The notes under the pieces were generated by a model, which did not search any database, was not told the DNA's origin, and was given only the letters and a program-made list of their open reading frames with translations. 64,000 bases of DNA, from NCBI RefSeq assembly GCF_016862935.1, contig NZ_BONX01000058.1, positions 1 through 64,000 of the forward strand. Direction: 5' to 3'. This DNA is from Plantactinospora mayteni. Lineage in GTDB: Bacteria > Actinomycetota > Actinomycetes > Mycobacteriales > Micromonosporaceae. Below, piece by piece: positions 10,330-14,856 of the stretch; the first letter of the stretch is position 1; each line of letters opens with the position of its first letter. Both the position numbers and the translations under genes were made by a program.

Positions 10330-11132
10330 TGACTGACGTCCGCTACCTTCGCCGCCCGGAGGGGCGGATCGCGTACGACCTGTGGGACGGTGACGGTCCG
10401 CTGGTGATCTGCGCATCGGGGATGGGCGAGCTGCGCCAGTCGTACCGGCTGCTCGCGCCGAAGCTGGTCGAGGCGGGCTACCGGGTGGCCGTCATGGACA
10501 TCCGGGGGCACGGCGACAGCGACGCCAGCTTCTCGGCGTACGACGACGTCGCGCTCGCCAGCGACCTGCTCGCGCTCATGGACGAACTCGGCGGGTCGGC
10601 GTACCTGGTCGGCAACTCCATGGGTGCCGGAGCCGCCGTGATCGCCGCCGCCGACGCCCCGGCGAAGGTACGCGGCCTCGCCCTGCTCGGCCCGTTCGTC
10701 CGGAATCCCGCCGGAGCCGCCGTACTGAACCTGCTGTTCCGGATCATGCTCGTCCGGCCCTGGGGCCCGGCGGCCTTCCTCGGCTACTACCCGAAATGGC
10801 TGCCCGGCACCAAGCCCGAGGGGTACGAGCAGCACCTCGCCCGGGTCCGCGACAACCTGCGCCGGCCCGGGCACTGGCGGGCCTTCGTGCGGACCACCCG
10901 CACCTCGCACGAGCCGGCCCGGCGACGGCTGCCCGAGGTGTCGGCCCCCGCCGTCGTGGTGATGGGCGCCGCCGACGTGGACTGGAAGGACCCGGCGGCC
11001 GAGGCCCACTGGATCGGCGAACAACTCGGTGCCGAGGTGGTGCTGGCCCCCGGAGTGGGTCACTTCCCGCAGGCCCAGGCACCCGACGCGGTGGCGGCCG
11101 TGGTGACCCGTCTGGTCGAACGGGTCCGCTGA
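10329..11132 (+). CDS. alpha/beta-fold hydrolase
   Basis: A 267-residue alpha/beta hydrolase. The nucleophile elbow is GNSMGA (Ser about residue 88), the oxyanion region is CASGMGEL, the acid is probably Asp in GAADVDWKDP and the catalytic His is in GVGHFPQ. A longer frame starting 36 bp upstream exists, but the chosen ATG begins the conserved part (MTDVRYLRRPEGRIAYDLW). Substrate unknown; the family includes esterases, haloperoxidases and C-C hydrolases. It is the last gene before the promoter and leader of the tRNA array. Confidence 0.85.
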   Translation: MTDVRYLRRPEGRIAYDLWDGDGPLVICASGMGELRQSYRLLAPKLVEAGYRVAVMDIRGHGDSDASFSAYDDVALASDLLALMDELGGSAYLVGNSMGAGAAVIAAADAPAKVRGLALLGPFVRNPAGAAVLNLLFRIMLVRPWGPAAFLGYYPKWLPGTKPEGYEQHLARVRDNLRRPGHWRAFVRTTRTSHEPARRRLPEVSAPAVVVMGAADVDWKDPAAEAHWIGEQLGAEVVLAPGVGHFPQAQAPDAVAAVVTRLVERVR

Positions 11133-11243
11133 GTCTCCGGTGTGGACCATGCCAGCAGCGGTGTTCCCCGGTGCCGGCAATGCCACCGAGCAGGCATTTT
11201 CCGGCATGGCGACCGATGGTCCGGCGGAAAAGCCGAAAAGATG

Positions 11244-11272
11244 TTGCTCCGTGCCGGGGCGGCCCCTACCGT
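11244..11272 (+). promoter_or_regulatory. sigma70-type promoter ahead of the tRNA array leader
   Basis: ttgctc (-35) and taccgt (-10) are separated by 17 bp. Transcription would start near 11280 and read the 42-codon ORF, the terminator and, on read-through, the tRNA array. Confidence 0.5.
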
Positions 11273-11333
11273 AGTTACCACAGCGATCAACAGAACCGAC
11301 ACCGAATCGACAGCGAACGACAGGGAGCATCCG

Positions 11334-11462
11334 ATGTTGTGGCAGGCCTCATCGCGAGCGTGGCGGCAGCAGCCGTACGCCTCGGCGGGCTACGCCATGC
11401 CCGGGCGCCCCGTCCACCTAAGCGCCGGCGAATGTGCCGAGCTGGGCGGCTGGCGGACGTAA
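11334..11462 (+). CDS. 42-residue small protein or leader peptide
   Basis: A short ORF with a good RBS (cagggagc, 7 nt before ATG), a promoter upstream and an intrinsic terminator 20 bp after its stop. The peptide is MLWQASSRAWRQQPY... and contains three Trp residues (positions 3, 10 and 40), among only 42. The first tRNA after the terminator is Trp(CCA). This layout could be a leader-peptide attenuator, but it could also be a free-standing small protein. I recognise no family. It was too short for a usual ORF cutoff. Confidence 0.5.
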   Translation: MLWQASSRAWRQQPYASAGYAMPGRPVHLSAGECAELGGWRT

Positions 11463-11481
11463 CGCGACTCCACTCGCGTCT

Positions 11482-11522
11482 ACGCCGCCCTCCCAGACCC
11501 GGGACCGGGCGGCGTTTCTTTT
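11482..11522 (+). terminator. intrinsic terminator between leader ORF and array
   Basis: Stem acgccgccc / gggcggcgt (9 bp) with a 16-nt loop, followed by ttctttt. The array's first tRNA begins 24 bp later, so transcription of the array must read through or begin after it. Confidence 0.8.
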
Positions 11523-11545
11523 GCCCACACGGGTCCTCACCACAC

Positions 11546-11618
11546 AGGGGTGTGGCGCAACTGGCAGCGCAGCGGCCTCCAAATCCGAAGGTTGCAGGTT
11601 CGAGTCCTGTCACCCCTG
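11546..11618 (+). tRNA. tRNA-Trp (CCA)
   Basis: Acceptor aggggtg/cacccct, discriminator G, T arm gcagg-ttcgagt-cctgt. Loop ctCCAaa. The anticodon stem is weak: only three central pairs form, with mismatches at 27-43 and 31-39. Confidence 0.85.
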
Positions 11619-11665
11619 CTTATTCCCCCGACCTCGGCCGGCGGGACCGGTACCACGTTGAAAAC

Positions 11666-11682
11666 TCCACAGTGGATGGCAT
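11666..11682 (+). repeat. left copy of a 17-bp inverted repeat bracketing the array
   Basis: tccacagtggatggcat; its exact reverse complement is at 15467-15483, nearly 3.8 kb away. The copies lie just inside the first and the last tRNA genes. Confidence 0.75.
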
Positions 11683-11689
11683 TGATGAT

Positions 11690-11724
11690 GCCCGGCCGGC
11701 GCCGTACCACCGTGCCGGCCGGGC
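11690..11724 (+). terminator. GC hairpin between tRNA-Trp and tRNA-Pro
   Basis: Arms gcccggccggc and gccggccgggc form an 11-bp stem with a 13-nt loop. No U-tract follows, so this may be a processing or pausing hairpin. Confidence 0.5.
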
Positions 11725-11728
11725 GGAT

Positions 11729-11801
11729 CCGGGGCGAGGGAGACGGCTGACCCGCCTGTTTTGGGTACAGGAGACACCGAGTTCGATTCTCGGGTCCCGG
11801 A
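11729..11801 (+). tRNA. tRNA-Pro (TGG)
   Basis: Acceptor ccggggc/gtcccgg with one G.U, discriminator A. Anticodon stem cctgt/acagg is perfect, with loop ttTGGgt. The D stem is only 3 bp and position 8 is G instead of U. Confidence 0.75.
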
Positions 11802-11831
11802 CGCTGAATCTGGGGCGGCAGCGCCCCGCCC

Positions 11832-11904
11832 GGACCGTTGGAGTAGTGGTTATCTCGCCAGACTCTCACTCTGGAGAAGGCCGGTTCGATTCCGGCACGG
11901 TCTA
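11832..11904 (+). tRNA. tRNA-Glu (CTC)
   Basis: Acceptor ggaccgt/acggtct, anticodon stem ccaga/tctgg, loop ctCTCac, T arm gccgg-ttcgatt-ccggc, discriminator A. A standard cloverleaf. Confidence 0.92.
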
Positions 11905-11915
11905 CGCACGACATC

Positions 11916-11986
11916 GCGGCCATAGCTCAACGGCAGAGCGCCTGGCTTCCACCCAGAGGACCGGAGTTCGATTCTCCGTGGCCGCT
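11916..11986 (+). tRNA. tRNA-Gly (TCC)
   Basis: Acceptor gcggcca/tggccgc, discriminator U as expected for Gly, loop ctTCCac, T arm cggag-ttcgatt-ctccg. The 27-43 pair is a C.A mismatch. Confidence 0.9.
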
Positions 11987-11999
11987 CGGCAGGACCCGT

Positions 12000-12083
12000 C
12001 GGGGAATGGTGTAACTGGCAACATGCCCGGCTTTGAACCGGGAGACGGTAACGCTCGTGCTGGTTCGAATCCAGCTTCCCCGG
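12000..12083 (+). tRNA. tRNA-Gln (TTG) with a long variable arm
   Basis: Acceptor cggggaa/ttccccg, anticodon stem cccgg/ccggg, loop ctTTGaa, T arm gctgg-ttcgaat-ccagc. The 5' half is a typical Gln body (ggggaatggtgtaa). The variable region is 16 nt and can fold on acg/cgt, as in Leu/Ser/Tyr tRNAs, which is not normal for Gln. It is the only array member followed directly by cca (12084-12086). Confidence 0.82.
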
Positions 12084-12089
12084 CCACCC

Positions 12090-12163
12090 GCTCCGGTAGC
12101 CCAACGGCAGGAGGCAGCGCGCTCAAAACGCGCACAGTGTGCGTTCGAATCGCACCCGGAGCA
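12090..12163 (+). tRNA. tRNA-Leu-like (CAA), short variable arm
   Basis: Acceptor gctccgg/ccggagc, anticodon stem gcgcg/cgcgc, loop ctCAAaa, variable region acagt, T arm gtgcg-ttcgaat-cgcac, discriminator A. It shares the D arm (tagcccaacggcag) and variable region with the tRNA at 57473 and appears derived from that type. Confidence 0.75.
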
Positions 12164-12172
12164 TTTTCCCAT

Positions 12173-12245
12173 GCGGCTGTAGCGCAGTTGGTAGCGCGCC
12201 ACCTTGCCATGGTGGAGGTCCCGGGTTCAAATCCCGGTAGCCGCT
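12173..12245 (+). tRNA. tRNA-Gly (GCC)
   Basis: Acceptor gcggctg/tagccgc, anticodon stem ccacc/ggtgg, loop ttGCCat, T arm cccgg-gttcaaa-tcccgg region intact, discriminator U. A standard cloverleaf. Confidence 0.93.
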
Positions 12246-12248
12246 CCG

Positions 12249-12300
12249 AGCACCGTGATGAGAGTTCCGTGACGGTGCTTCCTGACGAGAGTTCCGTGAC
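12249..12300 (+). repeat. direct repeat and hairpin ahead of the HNH gene
   Basis: gagagttccgtgac occurs at 12260-12273 and 12287-12300. agcaccgt/acggtgct (12249-12256, 12272-12279) forms an 8-bp stem around the first copy. It lies in the 79-bp leader of the HNH gene, so it may control its expression or mark an insertion joint. Confidence 0.5.
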
Positions 12301-12324
12301 ATCGACGAGAGAAGGGGGTATCCG

Positions 12325-12765
12325 GTGGACGTCCTGGTCATCAACGCCGACCTCGGCCCGCTCCACCGGGTCAGTCTCCGGCACGCCGTACGGATGCTGG
12401 TCCGGCGGGTCGCCGAGGTGCACGAGGCCGTACCGGACCGGCTGATCGGGGTCTACCCGGTGCCGACGGTCGTCCGACTGGTCAAGTACGTCGTCACCAG
12501 GTGGCGCTTCAGCTCGGGACCGGCCTGGTCCCGGTCGGGTGTGCTCACCCGGGACGGGCGCCGGTGCGGCTACTGCGGCGGTCACGCGAGCACCGTCGAC
12601 CACATCCTGCCCCGCTCCCGCGGTGGCCGGAACACCTGGACCAACACCGTCGCCTCCTGCGACGGCTGCAATCAGCGCAAGGCAGACCGCACCCCCGCCG
12701 AGGCGGGCATGGTGCTGCGGTCGGCGGCGACGGTACCCGGTTGGGCCGCGCTGACCCGGCGCTGA
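12325..12765 (+). CDS. HNH endonuclease domain protein
   Basis: A 146-residue protein starting at GTG with RBS agaaggggg 7 nt upstream. The C-terminal half has the HNH nuclease core: CGYCGG (first Cys pair), the catalytic stretch VDHILPRSRGGRNTWTNTVASC with His in DHILP and Asn in RNTWTN, then CDGCNQRKADRTPAEAG. The N-terminal half (MDVLVINADLGPLHRVSLR) is typical of small actinobacterial HNH proteins. It sits inside the tRNA array, between Gly(GCC) and Gln(CTG), with a hairpin directly after its stop codon. It may be a homing-type or mobilising nuclease for the array, or a defence nuclease; neither role is shown. Confidence 0.85.
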   Translation: MDVLVINADLGPLHRVSLRHAVRMLVRRVAEVHEAVPDRLIGVYPVPTVVRLVKYVVTRWRFSSGPAWSRSGVLTRDGRRCGYCGGHASTVDHILPRSRGGRNTWTNTVASCDGCNQRKADRTPAEAGMVLRSAATVPGWAALTRR

Positions 12766-12766
12766 C

Positions 12767-12798
12767 GGCGGCCGGCGGATTCTCCCCCGCCGGCCGCC
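12767..12798 (+). terminator. hairpin after the HNH gene
   Basis: ggcggccggcgg/ccgccggccgcc is a 12-bp stem with an 8-nt loop. It begins 2 nt after the stop codon and ends 2 nt before the next tRNA. There is no U-tract; it may act as terminator or as a barrier that separates mRNA from tRNA processing. Confidence 0.6.
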
Positions 12799-12800
12799 AT

Positions 12801-12871
12801 TCCCGGATCGTCCAACGGTAGGACATCTGATTCTGGCTCAGAAAATCGAGGTTCGAATCCTTGTCCGGGAG
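12801..12871 (+). tRNA. tRNA-Gln (CTG)
   Basis: Acceptor tcccgga/tccggga, D stem gtcc/ggac, anticodon stem tctga/tcaga, loop ttCTGgc, discriminator G. The T stem has one G.U. Confidence 0.9.
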
Positions 12872-12877
12872 CGCGAT

Positions 12878-12952
12878 GCCCTCGTGGCCCAATTGGTAGA
12901 GGCGCCAGGTCGAGAGCCTGGTCACGTGCGCGTTCGAATCGCGCCGAGGGCA
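12878..12952 (+). tRNA. tRNA-Leu-like (GAG), C33, short variable arm
   Basis: Acceptor gccctcg/cgagggc, anticodon stem ccagg/cctgg perfect, loop tcGAGag with C at position 33, T arm gcgcg-ttcgaat-cgcgc perfect, discriminator A. The variable region is short, unlike usual Leu tRNAs. Confidence 0.75.
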
Positions 12953-12956
12953 CTTC

Positions 12957-13025
12957 GGGGTGGGTGCTGGTGCACAGTGTTGCCTTGCAAGCTGCGCGTG
13001 CGCGGTTCGATCCCGCGTCACTCCA
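12957..13025 (+). tRNA. tRNA-Ala-like (TGC) with contracted D arm
   Basis: Acceptor ggggtgg/tcactcc includes the G3.U70 pair that AlaRS reads. Loop ctTGCaa; the anticodon stem has a U.U mismatch at 29-41; T arm cgcgg-ttcgatc-ccgcg is perfect. Positions 8-26 comprise only 15 nt, so the D loop is about 4 nt. Total 69 nt. Confidence 0.7.
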
Positions 13026-13117
13026 CTGAACCTTCTTCAACTCGAACCGCAGCGCTCACACACCGCGTCCGACCCTGCGGTCTGACGGACCGCAAGGGGC
13101 GGTTGAAAAGGTTCACT
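13025..13117 (+). repeat. 93-bp inverted-repeat element, copy A
   Basis: Ends are actgaacctt and aaggttcact (9 of 10 complementary). Inner arms ttcaac/gttgaa pair, and the core has stem tgcggtc/gaccgca around a 5-nt loop. A second copy is at 60221-60316 with similar core (acaccg.gtccgacc.tgcggtc) and compensatory changes in the arms. The first base is also the discriminator of the Ala tRNA. Confidence 0.75.
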
Positions 13118-13120
13118 CAT

Positions 13121-13193
13121 GCCCGGGTAGCCCAACGGAAGAGGCCGCCGGCCCAGAACCGGTGCGTTGCAGGTTCGACTCCTGCTCCGGGTA
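13121..13193 (+). tRNA. tRNA-Leu-like (CAG), C33, short variable arm
   Basis: Acceptor gcccggg/tccgggt with two G.U, anticodon stem gccgg/ccggt, loop ccCAGaa with C33, T arm gcagg-ttcgact-cctgc, discriminator A, variable region 5 nt. Confidence 0.72.
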
Positions 13194-13216
13194 CGTACGC
13201 GCCGTCGGCGCGGTTC

Positions 13217-13302
13217 GGAAGGATGGCCGAGAGGTCCAAGGCGCCGCCCCGCTAAGGCGGACCGGCTCACACCCGGCGAGGGTTCGAATCCCTCTCCTTC
13301 CG
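13217..13302 (+). tRNA. tRNA-Ser (GCT), C33
   Basis: Acceptor ggaagga/tccttcc, anticodon stem ccgcc/ggcgg, loop ccGCTaa with C33, long variable arm with ccgg/ccgg pairing, T arm gaggg-ttcgaat-ccctc, discriminator G as usual for Ser. Confidence 0.85.
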
Positions 13303-13308
13303 CTTCAT

Positions 13309-13383
13309 GCCCTTGTAGCTCAGCGGATAGAGCGGCGGCCTACGAAGCCGTGTCGAGCGGAGGTTCGAATCCTCCCAGGGGTA
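13309..13383 (+). tRNA. tRNA-Arg (ACG)
   Basis: Acceptor gcccttg/caggggt with two G.U, anticodon stem gcggc/gccgt, loop ctACGaa, T arm ggagg-ttcgaat-cctcc, discriminator A. Confidence 0.9.
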
Positions 13384-13389
13384 CGACAT

Positions 13390-13460
13390 CGGGACGTGGC
13401 GCAGCTTGGTAGCGCGCCGCACTGGGGCGGAGGTCGTCGGTTCAAGTCCGGCCGTCCCGA
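13390..13460 (+). tRNA. tRNA-Pro-like (GGG) with compressed anticodon arm
   Basis: Acceptor cgggacg/cgtcccg and D arm gcgc/gcgc match tRNA-Pro. From position 27 to the T stem there are 19 nt instead of 22; only a 4-bp stem ccgc/gcgg closes a 6-nt loop actggg, so the anticodon arm is about 3 nt short. Confidence 0.65.
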
Positions 13461-13535
13461 CTGAACTCTTTCCACACCGGGTCGCCGTACCTGGCGACGA
13501 CGGCTATCGTCTGCCCGACGCTGACCGAAAGGATC

Positions 13536-14282
13536 ATGGTGCCGAATCCCACCGAACTGCACAAGGTCAATGCGCTGGTGCAGGGCTTCAAGCCGCAGGC
13601 CAAGCGGGAACTCACCGACGCACACCGGCGTACCCAGAAGGCACCCCCGCTCTCCGGCATCTCCCGGACCTACCAGCCGTTCGCCGACGACATCCGCGAG
13701 CAGTTGCCGCCGGAGTCGACCCGGGTGCAGTACACCGTCCAGGAGGTCCTCGACGAGGTCGCCGCCACCATGGGCCGGCTCTTCGACCTCCAGTTCCTCC
13801 AGGACACTGGCAACGCCACCGCCAAGGCCGACGTGGTGGTCGACGGCCGGACGCTGGTCCGGGAGGCACCGGTCACCTACCTGCTCTTCCTGGAGAAGCA
13901 GCTCGTCGACTTGCGTACCTTCGTCGACGGACTGGCCACCCTGGACGCGGCGGAGCGGTGGGAGTTCGACCCCGACCGCGGCTGCTACGCGAGTACGCCG
14001 AGCCAGACGCAGAAGATGCGCAAGGTGCACCGCAACCACGTGAAGGCCGAGGCGACCGAGAAGCACCCGGCGCAGGTCGAGGTCTACACCGAGGACGTAC
14101 CGGTGGGCACCTGGACCACGGTGAAGCTCTCCGGCGCCCTGCCGGCCGAGCGGGTCAAGGTGTTGCGCGGCCGGGTCGACAAGCTGCTGGAGGCGGTGAA
14201 GGTGGCCCGCGAGGAGGCGAACAGCAGCACCGTCGAGGACGACACCGTCGGCGACGAGGTGTTCGGCTACCTGTTCGGGTAG
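13536..14282 (+). CDS. 248-residue protein of unknown function inside the tRNA array
   Basis: Starts at ATG with RBS gaaagga 6 nt upstream. The protein is soluble, rich in charged residues, with no signal peptide or membrane segment. I see no motif I can assign. Notable stretches are the basic N-terminus (ELHKVNALVQGFKPQAKREL), SRTYQPFADDIREQLPPE, a basic patch around residues 160-180 (SQTQKMRKVHRNHVKAEATEKH) that could bind nucleic acid, and an acidic tail EDDTVGDEVFGYLFG. It lies between the compressed Pro tRNA and the permuted genes, followed by a hairpin. An RNA-binding or tRNA-related role is a guess from context and charge only. Confidence 0.75.
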   Translation: MVPNPTELHKVNALVQGFKPQAKRELTDAHRRTQKAPPLSGISRTYQPFADDIREQLPPESTRVQYTVQEVLDEVAATMGRLFDLQFLQDTGNATAKADVVVDGRTLVREAPVTYLLFLEKQLVDLRTFVDGLATLDAAERWEFDPDRGCYASTPSQTQKMRKVHRNHVKAEATEKHPAQVEVYTEDVPVGTWTTVKLSGALPAERVKVLRGRVDKLLEAVKVAREEANSSTVEDDTVGDEVFGYLFG

Positions 14283-14291
14283 TCTCCCAGG

Positions 14292-14314
14292 CACCCCCTG
14301 TGGAGCGGGGGGTG
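14292..14314 (+). terminator. hairpin after the 248-aa gene
   Basis: caccccc/gggggtg, a 7-bp stem with a 9-nt loop, 9 bp after the stop codon. No U-tract. Confidence 0.5.
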
Positions 14315-14359
14315 GCGCGAGATGCGTCGAGACTGAGGCTGACCTGTCAGACTCATCAA

Positions 14360-14444
14360 CGGTGACGGTTCCAGTGGAGGTTCGAATCCTCCCCTTGGCA
14401 CTTCGGGCCGAGGTAGCCCAACCGGCAGAGGCAGACCGGCACCG
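14360..14444 (+). tRNA. candidate permuted tRNA A, Leu-like (3' half before 5' half)
   Basis: The upstream half (14366-14400) holds anticodon-stem strand cggtt, variable ccagt, T arm ggagg-ttcgaat-cctcc, acceptor ccttggc and discriminator A. After 6 nt (cttcgg) the downstream half (14407-14438) holds acceptor gccgagg, ta, D arm gcc...ggc and stem strand gaccg. gccgagg pairs all seven bases of ccttggc, and gaccg pairs all five of cggtt. Flanks accg/cggt extend the helix. D arm and variable region match the short-arm Leu genes. The anticodon depends on how ends would be joined and is not determined. Confidence 0.7.
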
Positions 14445-14502
14445 AGCAGGCTGAGACTATCGCTCCAGGCTCAGCACCCCCACCGATCGCCAGATCTACC
14501 GA

Positions 14503-14602
14503 CCACGACAATCTCGACGGGATGCTGGTTCGAGTCCAGTCTGCCGCTCTCCCTGCGGCGGTCGCTTAATGGCAAAGCACGTCGAATGCAGGCTGATCGT
14601 GG
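14503..14602 (+). tRNA. candidate permuted tRNA B, Gly-like (3' half before 5' half)
   Basis: The upstream half (14515-14548) holds anticodon-stem strand cgacg, variable ggat, T arm gctgg-ttcgagt-ccagt, acceptor ctgccgc and discriminator U. After 6 nt (ctccct) the downstream half (14555-14584) holds acceptor gcggcgg, tc, D arm gctt...aagc and strand cgtcg. Acceptor 7/7 and anticodon stem 5/5 pair, plus an extra A-U. The outer flanks ccacga (14503-14508) and tcgtgg (14597-14602) also pair. GCGG acceptor start with U73 is the Gly pattern shared with the two intact Gly genes. Confidence 0.7.
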
Positions 14603-14641
14603 AGCTTAAACGCCGCTGGCGTGCGAACGGGTGGAACTTCA

Positions 14642-14674
14642 GGGCCCCCGGGGTCGGGCATACCCCGGGGGTCC
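14642..14674 (+). other. 13-bp GC hairpin before the 8/4 tRNA
   Basis: Left arm 14642-14654 (gggcccccggggt) pairs with 14662-14674 around loop cgggcat, with one G.U. It stands 11 bp before tRNA-Ser(TGA). It may stop transcription, pause it or separate the permuted genes from the following tRNA. Confidence 0.6.
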
Positions 14675-14685
14675 GCCAAACTCTC

Positions 14686-14768
14686 GGAAGGCGCCGCCCG
14701 GTGGCGGGCGACCGGTCTTGAAAACCGGGGTGTCGGCAACGGCAGGGGTTCGACTCCTCCGCTTTCCT
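14686..14768 (+). tRNA. tRNA-Ser-like (TGA) with 8/4 acceptor-T architecture (allo-tRNA type)
   Basis: The acceptor is 8 bp (ggaaggcg/cgctttcc) and the T stem 4 bp (gggg/cctc), total 12. The D arm is Sec-like: 5-bp stem ccgcc/ggcgg with tetraloop cggt. Anticodon stem ccggt/accgg, loop ctTGAaa, then a variable arm tgtc/ggca. tRNAs of 8/4 type are known from some bacteria and phages, mostly as Ser species. Discriminator is U rather than G. Confidence 0.8.
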
Positions 14769-14781
14769 CAACACATTTCAT

Positions 14782-14854
14782 ACGCCGCTAGCTCAATGGT
14801 CAGAGCAACGCACTCTTAATGCGTGGGTTCAGGGTTCGAGTCCCTGGCGGCGTA
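14782..14854 (+). tRNA. tRNA-Lys (CTT)
   Basis: Acceptor acgccgc/gcggcgt, D arm gctc/gagc, anticodon stem acgca/tgcgt, loop ctCTTaa, T arm caggg-ttcgagt-ccctg, discriminator A. A standard cloverleaf. Confidence 0.92.
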
Positions 14855-14856
14855 CT

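Noticed and set aside
14332-14400. A normal tRNA ending at 14400 with its 5' end near 14332
   Set aside because: actgagg gives a partial acceptor with a mismatch at position 1, but no D arm or anticodon stem can be formed in between.
14407-14548. One intron-containing tRNA made of the 5' half at 14407 and the 3' half at 14515
   Set aside because: gccgagg and ctgccgc do not form a 7-bp acceptor (the third position is C.C) and gaccg does not pair with cgacg. Pairing is complete only in the permuted combinations.
14686-14768. A selenocysteine tRNA (selC)
   Set aside because: The D arm is Sec-like, but the anticodon is TGA (Ser), not TCA, and the T stem is 4 bp instead of 5.
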